Shown here: positions 1-5,644 of the stretch, piece by piece
Numbering within the stretch: the stretch's first letter is position 1
Layout of the letters: the number at the start of each line of letters is the position of its first letter
IMG/VR virus record: IMGVR_UViG_3300032322_001267
Span: 1 to 33,626 of that record
Length of the DNA: 33,626 nt
Strand: one strand, 5' to 3'
Source of the DNA: a virus
Made by a program: the position numbers and the translations under genes
Notes under the pieces: model-generated
Seen by the model: the letters and a program-made list of their open reading frames with translations, nothing else
What the model was told of the DNA's origin: nothing
The model's database searches: none

Positions 1-65
1 AGCACGTCCCACCCGTGCCGCTCTATGGCGTCCAGTCGCTCGGTGTCGGTGCGTTCAGCGGCCAC
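1..65 (-). CDS. Unknown phage protein, N-terminal fragment cut by the window edge
   Basis: A GTG start at 65 follows a good Shine-Dalgarno (TTGGAGGCGAGCC before GTG) and reads 21 codons, beginning (M/V)AAERTDTERLDAIERHG, before the sequence ends. The start lies 8 bp inside the stop region of the upstream small membrane gene, so translation is probably coupled. The visible part is charged and helical-looking, with no motif that identifies a family. I chose GTG because no ATG fits and the ribosome-binding site is among the best in this region. Function unknown. Confidence 0.55.
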   Translation of the reverse strand, partial: MAAERTDTERLDAIERHGWDV

Positions 66-213
66 GGCTCGCCTCCAACGCTCGCAGCACCGCCTCGGCC
101 CGGCGGCGATCGTACTCGATCTGCGCCGCCCGCGCCTCCCGAACACGGCGGGCAAACCAGGCGGCGATGGCGACCACCATGCCGAACAGGCCGAACAGGA
201 CAATGGCACTCAT
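55..213 (-). CDS. Small single-pass membrane protein (52 aa)
   Basis: This short gene starts at ATG 213, two bases after the stop of the upstream Ala/Trp-repeat gene, with a Shine-Dalgarno GGAGGACG about 8 nt ahead. Residues 3-20 form a hydrophobic helix (IVLFGLFGMVVAIAAWF), followed by an Arg/Glu/Ala-rich amphipathic tail (residues 21-52) that should lie in the cytoplasm under the positive-inside rule. No family is recognised. Small membrane proteins like this in phage early regions can be host-takeover, exclusion or holin-like proteins, but nothing here decides among them. The reading frame continues upstream through the low-complexity repeat as a longer open frame; the SD-linked ATG is the better start. 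Confidence 0.65.
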   Translation of the reverse strand: MSAIVLFGLFGMVVAIAAWFARRVREARAAQIEYDRRRAEAVLRALEASRGR

Positions 214-215
214 GG

Positions 216-821
216 TCACGCGTCCTCCGTGCAAAACAGACGGCGGAACTCGGCAGCCTGCACATCCCGTGCCACAGCCCATGCCGCATCCCGTACCGCA
301 TCCCCTGCCGCATCCCCTGCCGCAGCCCATGCCGCAGCCCGTGCCACATCCCGTGCCACAGCCCGTACCGCATCCCCTGCCGCATCCCCTGCCGCAGCCC
401 ATGCCGCAGCCCCTGCCGCAGCCACTGCCGCAGCCCGTGCCGCAGCCCATGCCGCAGCCCCTGCCGCAGCCCATGCCGCATCCCGTACCGCATCCCCTGC
501 CGCAGCCAACTCGTCATTCGTGGCCAGACCGTCCGCGTATCGCTCGGCCACATCCAGCGCGGCGATGCTGCGCGGGTCGCTCATGAGATGCTGTACCTGT
601 CGCGCACACCAGACGGCATAAAGTCGGATGGCGCGGTCGTGTCCCGTGACGCACCGCAGCGCCCACAGCGCGTCATCCAACCCGTTGCTGTCCAAGATCG
701 TGGCGAGCGTCACCGGCTCGTCGTCCGGACCAGTCTTGCCGAGATGGGCCAGCAGCTTCTGCCAGCCAGAAGCGCATGGTTCGTGAACACGGATGGCGTT
801 CAAGGTCGTCGTCAGCATCAT
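216..821 (-). CDS. Phage protein with conserved N-terminal domain and Ala/Trp tetrapeptide-repeat C-terminus (201 aa)
   Basis: Residues 1-105 form an ordinary globular-looking domain (motifs LATILDSNGLDDALWAL and AVWCARQVQHLMSDPRS), while residues 106-190 are built of AAW/AAG/AAR/AGD units in four-residue steps, predicted to be one long Ala-rich helix. I recall proteins with this same two-part plan from other tailed phages, where they have no assigned function; that is memory, not a search result. Start ATG 821 (a second ATG at 818) is preceded by GAGGA at about 7 nt. The DNA repeat leaves most reading frames open, so long ORFs in other frames across 260-510 are artefacts. It is followed directly by the small membrane protein gene. 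Confidence 0.75.
   Translation of the reverse strand: MMLTTTLNAIRVHEPCASGWQKLLAHLGKTGPDDEPVTLATILDSNGLDDALWALRCVTGHDRAIRLYAVWCARQVQHLMSDPRSIAALDVAERYADGLATNDELAAAGDAVRDAAWAAAGAAAWAAARAAAVAAAGAAAWAAAGDAAGDAVRAVARDVARAAAWAAAGDAAGDAVRDAAWAVARDVQAAEFRRLFCTEDA
261..508. repeat. Degenerate 12-bp tandem repeat inside the Ala/Trp-repeat gene
   Basis: About 248 bp consist of roughly twenty imperfect copies of a 12-bp unit, on the plus strand close to CCGCAGCCCATG, with variation at two or three fixed positions (CAG/CAT, ATG/GTG/CTG/GTA). It encodes the Ala-rich tetrapeptide repeat of the gene on the minus strand. The periodic variation suggests expansion by slippage or unequal recombination, so copy number may vary between related phages. 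The boundaries are approximate to a few bases. Confidence 0.85.
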
Positions 822-836
822 GGCGAATCCTCGGGG

Positions 837-968
837 TTAAGGTGTAACGTCTGGCAGCAGGACAACAGTAACGGCAGCGCCGGGGTTCTCCTTGTCAACA
901 CCAGCCATGTACCAGAACTCTTGCCGCACCTGCGAATCGTCCCACCAGACGGCGTCAGAACCGTTGAT
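837..968 (-). CDS. Possible small gene with non-canonical start (30-43 aa)
   Basis: Between the membrane-protein stop (955) and the repeat-protein start (821) one frame reads as protein-like sequence, including DAVWWDDSQVRQEFWYMAGV, and ends at TAA 839-837. It contains no ATG early in the frame. Options are an ATC codon at 968 preceded by AAGAGACGCG (43 aa), GTG at 929 (30 aa) or ATG at 908 (23 aa). The upstream in-frame stop lies about 70 bp before the ATC. Aromatic and acidic residue content is unlike the Arg/Pro-rich composition of shadow frames in this GC-rich DNA, which is why I list it. Function unknown; it may also be a decayed gene that lost its start. Confidence 0.35.
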   Translation of the reverse strand: MNGSDAVWWDDSQVRQEFWYMAGVDKENPGAAVTVVLLPDVTP

Positions 969-1197
969 CGCGTCTCTTGACCTGCTTGCTCCAGTTGAGG
1001 TCCCGGCGGCGGCGGTCGGGCTCCCGGACGGCGACCATCAGCAGCACCGGCCCCGTGGCGCGCTGCCACTTGGCCTGCTTGGCGTCCAGCAGGGCGGTGA
1101 CGATGGCGAGCGCCACCACCCCAGCCCAGATCACCAGAATCAGCGCGAGCGTGGCGAGCGCCCGCCAGGCTACGTCCCACGTCATGCCCGACGTCAT
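955..1197 (-). CDS. Small membrane protein (80 aa)
   Basis: ATG 1197 overlaps the stop of the upstream winged-helix gene (ATGA), so the two are translationally coupled. Residues about 10-37 (ALATLALILVIWAGVVALAI and following) form one long hydrophobic segment; a second weaker one, TGPVLLMVAV, sits near residues 48-57. The C-terminus is strongly basic (RRRRDLNWSKQVKRR), consistent with a cytoplasmic tail. No family assignment is possible. It is one of several tiny membrane proteins at this end of the window. Confidence 0.65.
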   Translation of the reverse strand: MTSGMTWDVAWRALATLALILVIWAGVVALAIVTALLDAKQAKWQRATGPVLLMVAVREPDRRRRDLNWSKQVKRRDQRF

Positions 1198-1505
1198 GCG
1201 CCGGTCACCCGGTAGCGGAACACCCGCCGGGGCGGGCCTTGCAACCGCTGGTAGGGCACCCGCGCCTCCCGCGCCTCCTGCTTGGCGTAGTAGATGCGCG
1301 CCCGGACGTCCTCGTCCGTCTCCATCTCGCGCTCCACCACGCCCGCGGCCAGCATCTCCAGCAGTTGCTTTGAGACGTGGGCGGGGCTCATGTCAAGCCA
1401 CACGGCAAGCTGGGCGGCAGTGCACCACCGGTCGCCCATGCGGGCCACAAGGTCGGCTTTGGTGTCGTCCGTTGACCGCCGGGGGATGATCTTGCTCAGG
1501 CTCAC
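1194..1505 (-). CDS. Winged-helix DNA-binding protein (103 aa)
   Basis: The GTG start at 1505 shares its G with the TAG stop of the upstream gene (TAGTG) and has AGGAG 8 nt ahead. Residues about 15-70 show a winged-helix pattern: helix, turn and recognition helix in WCTAAQLAVWLDMSPAHVSKQL, then GVVEREMET and a beta-wing ending in ARIYYAKQ. The C-terminus is basic (LQGPPRRVFRYRV). Such proteins bind DNA as regulators or accessory recombination factors. It belongs to a run of three winged-helix genes in this early region. The target and effect are unknown. Confidence 0.7.
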   Translation of the reverse strand: MSLSKIIPRRSTDDTKADLVARMGDRWCTAAQLAVWLDMSPAHVSKQLLEMLAAGVVEREMETDEDVRARIYYAKQEAREARVPYQRLQGPPRRVFRYRVTGA

Positions 1506-1990
1506 TAGGCGCTCCTGCGATGAATGACGCCCCGAGCGTCTCGGGTAATGACCGGTTCCTTGATTGCGGCGTCCCCCCAGCCCAGCAGGTGGTACAGGAT
1601 TCTGGTGTGGGTGCGGTGCTCGGCCATGGTCCACTGCTCGTAGGGCTTGCCCCACTCGCGCTCTAGTCGCACGCGGGTGAAGTCAAACGGGTTTTTGGGG
1701 GTCCAGCCGCCCGGGGGCTCCTCGGCCACCATCTTGGCCTGCATCGGCCCGTTGCCGCGCAGGCCATACCGCTTGGTATCGCGCAGCCGGTGGCACTCCA
1801 GGCACCGCCAGCAGCCGGTCAGCGGGCGGTTGGGGCGGTCGCGCACGTAGTACGCCAGCCGGTCGGGCGGGTGGTTGTGCAGGCAGATCGGTTGCGACCG
1901 GCGCAGCGCCAGGTACCGACCGTCCGCGTCCAGGCGTGGCCGCGGCACCCAATCAGGCGCGGTGGTCAGGCTATAGCGGACGGTCGGCAT
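1505..1990 (-). CDS. Cys/His zinc-binding protein, possibly HNH-like (161 aa)
   Basis: ATG 1990 begins 2 bp after the stop of the upstream winged-helix gene. A compact zinc-binding arrangement is visible: C36-x-H38-N-H40 and then C60-x-x-C63-x-x-C66-H67 in the segment CWRCLECHRLRDTKR. This resembles the treble-clef core of HNH nucleases and some phage zinc fingers, but the diagnostic second half of HNH (Asn and His spaced about 30 residues on) is not clear. The C-terminal half (FDFTRVRLEREWGKPYEQW, then ILYHLLGWGDAAI) looks helical. Zinc binding is well supported; nuclease activity is speculation. Confidence 0.6.
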   Translation of the reverse strand: MPTVRYSLTTAPDWVPRPRLDADGRYLALRRSQPICLHNHPPDRLAYYVRDRPNRPLTGCWRCLECHRLRDTKRYGLRGNGPMQAKMVAEEPPGGWTPKNPFDFTRVRLEREWGKPYEQWTMAEHRTHTRILYHLLGWGDAAIKEPVITRDARGVIHRRSA

Positions 1991-1992
1991 GG

Positions 1993-2349
1993 TCAGCGCC
2001 CGAACACGTCCGCGCAGGCAACCGCGCCCGCGTCGGTGAGGCCGTACAGGGCCAGCGTGCCGCGCCCGCTGCGGCGCGGCTTGTGAATCTGCACCACGAG
2101 CCCGCGGTGGCGGAGCTGCGCGAGGTTGGCGCTGGTCGACTCGGTGGTGGCGTTCAGGATTTCGGCCAGCTCGCCGCACGAAATGAACGGGCAGTCGGGG
2201 CGGCTGGCGTCCTGCGCCGTGATCCAAAGCTGCCGGGCGAGCCGCCCCATCTTGGTGAACGGGTGAGGCACGAACTGCCGCGTGCGCGAGGCCGCGGGCG
2301 TGGCGGCGGGCTCGGTCACGGTCTCGGGGATGGTTTCGAGATCGGTCAT
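1993..2349 (-). CDS. Winged-helix (MarR-like) DNA-binding protein (118 aa)
   Basis: After a Pro/Thr/Glu-rich disordered N-terminus (residues 1-24), residues about 30-110 look like a winged-helix domain: ARQLWITAQD helix, FISCGELAEILNATTESTSANLAQLRHRGLV as helix-turn-helix, then HKPRRSGRGTLALYGLTDAG as the wing. The Ala-Asn-Leu-x-x-Leu-x-x-x-Gly-Leu-Val pattern is typical of recognition helices in MarR/ArsR-type folds. It starts 2 bp downstream of the Gp157-family gene stop, so it sits in the same transcript. A likely role is regulation of early genes; no operator was identified. Confidence 0.7.
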   Translation of the reverse strand: MTDLETIPETVTEPAATPAASRTRQFVPHPFTKMGRLARQLWITAQDASRPDCPFISCGELAEILNATTESTSANLAQLRHRGLVVQIHKPRRSGRGTLALYGLTDAGAVACADVFGR

Positions 2350-2351
2350 AA

Positions 2352-2858
2352 TCAGCGGACGCGGAGGGATTGGGTGGTGGTGAGCGTGGCGCCGTCGATG
2401 GTCTCGCCACGCTTGAGCGCGTCCCGGATGGCCGTCTTATCCGGCTCGCGCTGCTCGGGGATAGTGCGGACGTACTGCGCGGGGAGGGCGTCAACACCCA
2501 CGGTGATGGAGACGGACGGCGGGTTGTTTTGCACCGCCAGGGTGAACAGGTCGCCCGCCACCTTGGGGCGCTCCATGCGCTGGAGCGCCAGCAGGCCGTA
2601 TTGCTTGAGCTTGGCGGTGCGGGCGATCACGGCCCGGCGGCGGGCGGTCAGGCGGGCGATCTCCGCGGCCAGCGCCTCGTCCTGCGCCTCCAGCCCGCAC
2701 AGGTAGCCGCCGAAGGCGTCGGCCTTGGTGGCCAGCTTGCCCGCCAGCTCGGTGGCCAGCGCCTCGGCCTCGGCGGTCCACTCGCCGTCGTCCATAGCCA
2801 GCAGGTCGTCCAGCGCCACGGCCTCCTCGGCCAAGTCGTACAGGTGCAGGGCGGTCAT
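2352..2858 (-). CDS. Siphovirus Gp157-family protein (168 aa)
   Basis: The layout matches the Gp157 family (Pfam Siphovirus_Gp157), found near recombination genes of siphophages and first linked to phage resistance in Streptococcus thermophilus. The N-terminus is HLYDLAEEAVALDDLL, then a long Ala/Glu coiled coil (about residues 30-90, with EAQDEALAAEIARLTARRR), a C-terminal beta segment FTLAVQNNPPSVSIT, a conserved EPDKTAIRDALKRGE and the final GATLTTTQSLRVR. ATG 2858 overlaps the stop of the upstream winged-helix gene (TGATG). Its place next to ERF is the usual one. The molecular function is not established. Confidence 0.88.
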   Translation of the reverse strand: MTALHLYDLAEEAVALDDLLAMDDGEWTAEAEALATELAGKLATKADAFGGYLCGLEAQDEALAAEIARLTARRRAVIARTAKLKQYGLLALQRMERPKVAGDLFTLAVQNNPPSVSITVGVDALPAQYVRTIPEQREPDKTAIRDALKRGETIDGATLTTTQSLRVR

Positions 2859-3220
2859 CAGCGGGTCTCCGGGGTGTGGTCGGTGGTGGTGAGGGGGGCG
2901 GCGGGGTGGCTGCCGGGGCGGACGGCCACCCACACCTGCTGGCGGTCGCGGATGCCCGCGGGGGCCACGAGCCCCATGCGGGTCAGCTCGGTGCGGCGCT
3001 TGCGGGCGGTGGACGGGCGCAGATCGTCAAAGGGGGTGGCGTTGTCCAGCTCGTCGTCGGTCAGGCCACGGGAGCCCACGGCGACGAGGTAGGTCAGCAC
3101 GCGGGCTTGCGTGGCGCTCAGGCGCTGGCCCACGCGGGCGGCGGCGGCGTGGCTGGTGGCCGGATCGTCCCGGCGCACCAGCGAGCGGACCGCGGTGGTG
3201 ATGCAGTCGACGGGGCGCAT
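2858..3220 (-). CDS. Winged-helix DNA-binding protein (120 aa)
   Basis: Start ATG 3220 overlaps the stop of the ERF gene (TGATG). Residues 18-30 (DDPATSHAAAARVG) carry the D-P-x-T-S-x-x-A-A motif common at the start of small phage winged-helix proteins. Residues 34-85 hold the fold: LSATQARVLTYLVAVG, GLTDDELDNATPFDDLRPST, then ARKRRTELTRMGLVAPAG as recognition helix and turn into the wing (QQVWVAVRP). The C-terminus is Pro/Thr-rich. These proteins are frequent beside recombination genes of siphophages, where a regulatory or replication-accessory role is assumed but not shown. Confidence 0.75.
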   Translation of the reverse strand: MRPVDCITTAVRSLVRRDDPATSHAAAARVGQRLSATQARVLTYLVAVGSRGLTDDELDNATPFDDLRPSTARKRRTELTRMGLVAPAGIRDRQQVWVAVRPGSHPAAPLTTTDHTPETR

Positions 3221-3942
3221 CAGAACGGCAAGCTCCCGGGAAGGCTGTCCATATAGCCGTCACCGCCGGGCTCGTCCGCGGCCTCGCGGGCTGCCTGGAT
3301 GGCGTCGATGGCGGCAAGGATGAAGGCGTTCCCCTTCTCCTCGGCCCACGTGCGCAGCTTGTCGAGGCGGTCGTCGTCCATGTCCACCAGCCGCTGGCCC
3401 TTCAGCTCGACCGTCTCGGCCTTGGCGAGGCTCATGCGCTCCGGGGGCGTCTCGGGTACCCGGTCATGCAGCCGCTGGCCCGGGGCGGGCGCCGCGGGGG
3501 CGGGCTTCGCGGGGGGCTTCGCGGGCGGAGCCTTGGCCGCGGCGTTGCCGTCGTCGTCCTCGTCCGTAGACAGCGCCAGCAGCGCCGACAGCCCATAGCG
3601 GCGCCCGTAGCTCAGGGCCGAGCCCAGCCCGTGGGCATCCCCCTTGGCGACCGGCACCGGCACCACGGACGCCAGCCACTCGCCCGATTGGTGCACTAGG
3701 CGAGTCTCGACCATGATGCCCACCAGCCGCCCGCCCTCGCCCGTCTCCGGGTGGATCACGCCCTGCACCACGGCCAGCCCGTGCGCGGCCAGCGCGGGGC
3801 GTACCGTCTCCATAATGCCGTCCAGCGTGGCGTAGCGGCTGCGGAAGGCGGGGTTCTTGCCGTCCTTGGCGATGGGCTTCAGGCCCGCCTGCGCGGCCAC
3901 CAGCGCAGCGCACAGGGTCGCGGTCGTCTCGGAGCTAGTCAC
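3220..3942 (-). CDS. erf: ERF-family single-strand DNA annealing protein (240 aa)
   Basis: ERF proteins anneal complementary single strands during phage recombination and genome circularisation. The domain fills residues about 8-130: LCAALVAAQAGLKPIAKDGK, NPAFRSRYATLDGIMETVRP, AHGLAVVQGVI, then the signature GSALSYGRRYGLSALLAL followed by DEDDDGN. A Pro/Ala/Lys linker (about 137-160) precedes a C-terminal helical region ending DSLPGSLPF, an acidic/hydrophobic tip of the kind that in other annealing proteins and SSBs contacts partners (the role here is inferred). Start GTG 3942 overlaps the upstream stop (GTGA); no upstream ATG fits. An exonuclease partner is not visible in the window. Confidence 0.88.
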   Translation of the reverse strand: MTSSETTATLCAALVAAQAGLKPIAKDGKNPAFRSRYATLDGIMETVRPALAAHGLAVVQGVIHPETGEGGRLVGIMVETRLVHQSGEWLASVVPVPVAKGDAHGLGSALSYGRRYGLSALLALSTDEDDDGNAAAKAPPAKPPAKPAPAAPAPGQRLHDRVPETPPERMSLAKAETVELKGQRLVDMDDDRLDKLRTWAEEKGNAFILAAIDAIQAAREAADEPGGDGYMDSLPGSLPF

Positions 3943-4403
3943 GGCTGGGCCTCGCGGGTCGGGGTGTGGAAGGGGCCGTGGTCGCGGGCGTAGGCGGCAC
4001 GCTCGACGTCGGCGGCGGTGCAGCCCCACAGCTCGGGGTGCTCGGACCAGTCGAGCGTATCGCGGCGGGACCACTCGGTGGGGATGTAGCCGATCATCCG
4101 GTGGGCCGTGTCTACGGCGTGCCGCGCCGCCTCTAGCGCCGTGATGGCGGCGTACAGCTCATCGTAGGCGGCAGTGATGATGGCGTGGACGGGCTCGCGC
4201 TCCTCCAGGGCGATCCGGTAGTCCCCGGTGACCTGCTGCGCGGTCGGGCGGCGCACGGCGAGGATGCGGGCGCTGGTCATTGCCAGGGCGATGCCGCGGG
4301 CCATGTCCTCCCGGGCGCCGCGGGTGTCCTCGCTCCAGCGCAGCATGGTGCGCCCGGCGAGCGGGCCGTGCGTGGCCTCGCTGGGGATGGTGTAGCCGGT
4401 CAC
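3939..4403 (-). CDS. Phage protein of unknown function (154 aa)
   Basis: GTG 4403 overlaps the upstream stop (GTGA), and this gene in turn overlaps the ERF start, so it is firmly inside the operon. The sequence is helical and rich in Trp, Arg and Glu, with segments REDMARGIALAMTSARILAV, AIITAAYDELYAAITALEAA and MIGYIPTEWSRRDTLDW. No catalytic or nucleic-acid-binding motif is recognised. Its position immediately before ERF suggests a recombination or early accessory role by association only. A longer in-frame reading from 4715 runs through the neighbouring gene and is not favoured. Confidence 0.65.
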   Translation of the reverse strand: MTGYTIPSEATHGPLAGRTMLRWSEDTRGAREDMARGIALAMTSARILAVRRPTAQQVTGDYRIALEEREPVHAIITAAYDELYAAITALEAARHAVDTAHRMIGYIPTEWSRRDTLDWSEHPELWGCTAADVERAAYARDHGPFHTPTREAQP

Positions 4404-4627
4404 GCCCACACCCCGCCGCTCGACGCCAGCCGGGCCACATAGGCTTCGTAAGCGTCCTCCACCCGGCGCCAGTCGATCTCGGCCACGATGGCCTCGCGCT
4501 CGGCCTGCATGGCGCGCAGGGCCGCGGTGCCGTACTCGGCGCGGTGCTCGGTCGTCTCGGCCCGCAGGAAAGTCAGGCGGTCGCGCAGCTCGCGGTTGGC
4601 GGCGTTGCGAATCTCGTACTCGGTCAT
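4400..4627 (-). CDS. Small coiled-coil protein (75 aa)
   Basis: ATG 4627 is the first gene after a candidate promoter at about 4690-4715 and has CACGGGAGA 6 nt ahead. Nearly the whole protein is predicted helical with heptad-like spacing (MTEYEIRNAANRELRDRLTF, LRAMQAEREAIVAEIDW, RVEDAYEAYVARL). No family is recognised. It shares its leader design with the genes at 5189 and 5535, suggesting co-regulation at translation or transcription. Confidence 0.65.
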   Translation of the reverse strand: MTEYEIRNAANRELRDRLTFLRAETTEHRAEYGTAALRAMQAEREAIVAEIDWRRVEDAYEAYVARLASSGGVWA

Positions 4628-4724
4628 GGTGCGTCTCCCGTGGTGGTGGTGCGTGGCGCCCGACAGGCGGGCCGAGCGCCGTCCCTAGTATTGCACTAAC
4701 TCTAGCAAAGCGCAATAGGCATCG
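4628..4724 (-). promoter_or_regulatory. Candidate sigma70-like promoter and hairpin leader
   Basis: On the minus strand a -35-like TTGCGC (4715-4710) and a -10-like AATACT (4692-4687, 4 of 6 consensus bases) are separated by 17 bp. The leader then carries a perfect 5-bp hairpin GCCCG/CGGGC (4658-4672, 5-nt loop) and the ribosome-binding motif CACGGGAGA (4642-4634) just before ATG 4627. The AT-rich stretch stands out in this GC-rich genome. It is weaker than the promoter upstream of 5535 but similar in arrangement, with a leader of about 50 nt. Confidence 0.5.
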
Positions 4725-4973
4725 TCAGTCCTCCGTCTCGGTGAGGGCGCACGCGCTCCCAATGGCGACGCGCTCAGCATCAGTGACCGTGATGCCTAGC
4801 GCATCGTCGGCAGTGCGCAGCACGCGCCACGCGGCGCGCTCATCGTCAAATGCCTGGGCGAGGTTGGTGCGCGTGCGCTGCGCGGCGCTCAGTGCGCGGC
4901 GGGCGTCCCAGTAGTTGGCGCGGGCGTGCTGGTACTGCGCAATGATGCGCGCGCGGCGGCGTGGGCTCGGCAT
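4725..4973 (-). CDS. Small basic helical protein (82 aa)
   Basis: ATG 4973 lies 3 bp after the stop of the upstream gene. The N-terminus is very basic (MPSPRRRARIIAQYQHARAN), followed by Ala/Arg-rich helices (ALSAAQRTRTNLAQAFDDER) and an acidic end (ALTETED). It is perhaps nucleic-acid binding because of the charge, but no motif supports that firmly. It lacks its own CACGGGAGA leader and is probably co-translated with its neighbour. Confidence 0.6.
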   Translation of the reverse strand: MPSPRRRARIIAQYQHARANYWDARRALSAAQRTRTNLAQAFDDERAAWRVLRTADDALGITVTDAERVAIGSACALTETED

Positions 4974-4976
4974 GGC

Positions 4977-5189
4977 TCAGTCCTCGTGTACGGTGATGAC
5001 CCAGCACGGCTCGGCGGCGGCGGTGTCGAAGTAGCAGAGACCGCCCACGGTGCATATCCGGTATCCCATCGAGCGCGCCAAGCGGCGGGCGGCAGCGACG
5101 CTCGCTACAGTCTGCCTGGTCACAAGCTCGATGCGGCTGCTGTTATCAGTGACAGCAAGGATGTGCAGGGGGGCGGCGGTCTTCGGCAT
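4977..5189 (-). CDS. Small conserved-looking phage protein (70 aa)
   Basis: ATG 5189 has CACGGGAGA 7 nt ahead, which decides this start over in-frame codons upstream. The protein reads as alternating strands and one helix: HILAVTDNSSRIELVTRQT, then VAAARRLARSMGYRICTVGG, YFDTAAAEPCWVITVHED. The order strand-helix-strand suggests a small alpha/beta fold. No family is recognised. It is preceded by a strong 11-bp hairpin. Confidence 0.6.
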   Translation of the reverse strand: MPKTAAPLHILAVTDNSSRIELVTRQTVASVAAARRLARSMGYRICTVGGLCYFDTAAAEPCWVITVHED

Positions 5190-5196
5190 GGTCGTG

Positions 5197-5244
5197 TCTC
5201 CCGTGATGGTAGCAGTGCCGGGGCTGGCGGCGTCCAGCCCCGGC
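5197..5244 (-). promoter_or_regulatory. Leader with 11-bp hairpin and CACGGGAGA ribosome-binding motif
   Basis: The arms GCCGGGGCTGG and CCAGCCCCGGC pair perfectly over 11 bp (5217-5227 with 5234-5244) around a 6-nt loop. On the minus-strand transcript the hairpin is followed about 12 nt later by CACGGGAGA (5205-5197) and ATG 5189. A shorter version of the same hairpin and the same ribosome-binding motif precede ATG 5535. There is no U-tract, so simple intrinsic termination is less likely than RNA stabilisation, processing or attenuation. Confidence 0.6.
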
Positions 5245-5253
5245 GGTGGTGGT

Positions 5254-5535
5254 TCAGGCGACAGCGGCCCAGCCCAGCACATCGGCGGCGCGCTCTTCCT
5301 TGCGCAGCGCGTCCTCGATGTAGAGGCAGGCGGACATCAGGTTGGCTTCGGGATTGATCGCGCTGGGCGCGGTCAGTCGCAGATAGGCGGCAGCGCGGCG
5401 GTCAGCCTTCGCTTGGCGGCGCAGCTCCTTGGCAAGCGCCTTGCGGGCGGTGCGCTCGTCGCGCACCGCGGCGGCGGCATCGTCAACGAGCTTTGCGGTG
5501 CGGGCGGCGCGGGCGGAGCTGTTGGCGTTGGTCAT
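5254..5535 (-). CDS. Small Ala/Arg-rich helical protein (93 aa)
   Basis: ATG 5535 follows CACGGGAGA by 7 nt and sits about 55 nt after the strong promoter at 5597-5624. It is therefore the first gene of this early transcript. An in-frame start at 5637 would place the promoter inside the gene and is rejected. The N-terminal half is a charged coiled coil (LVDDAAAAVRDERTARKALA, KELRRQAKADRRAAAYLRL), and the C-terminus contains ACLYIEDALRKEERAADVLG. No family is recognised. Confidence 0.65.
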   Translation of the reverse strand: MTNANSSARAARTAKLVDDAAAAVRDERTARKALAKELRRQAKADRRAAAYLRLTAPSAINPEANLMSACLYIEDALRKEERAADVLGWAAVA

Positions 5536-5624
5536 CGTCTTATCTCCCGTGGGCGTTTCTTCTCGGCTGGTGGCGTCCAGCGTCTCGACACTAGGGAATA
5601 TAGCCCGTGGACTAGTCTTGTCAA
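5536..5624 (-). promoter_or_regulatory. Strong sigma70-type promoter with hairpin/SD leader
   Basis: The minus strand shows a perfect -35 TTGACA (5624-5619), a 16-bp spacer and a -10 TATATT (5602-5597, 5 of 6 consensus bases). The leader of about 55 nt contains the hairpin GCTGG/CCAGC (5566-5581, 6-nt loop) inside GCTGGACGCC(A)CCAGC, then CACGGGAGA (5551-5543) before ATG 5535. This is the best promoter seen in the window and probably drives the early genes toward the left edge. It implies a host with a standard housekeeping sigma factor. Confidence 0.8.
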
Positions 5625-5644
5625 TAGGCCCGGGCAAACTCTTT

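Noticed and set aside
261-508. CRISPR-like array
   Set aside because: Repeats are contiguous 12-bp units without spacers and lie within a coding frame.
167-586. Plus-strand ORF with a Pro-rich HPVPQP repeat
   Set aside because: It is the antisense reading of the Ala/Trp repeat; the 12-bp periodicity opens most frames, and there is no ribosome-binding site or neighbour on this strand.
1505-2497. 330-residue reading of the zinc-protein gene
   Set aside because: The N-terminal half is Arg/Pro/Ser-rich shadow sequence of the winged-helix gene; ATG 1990 gives the real-looking start.
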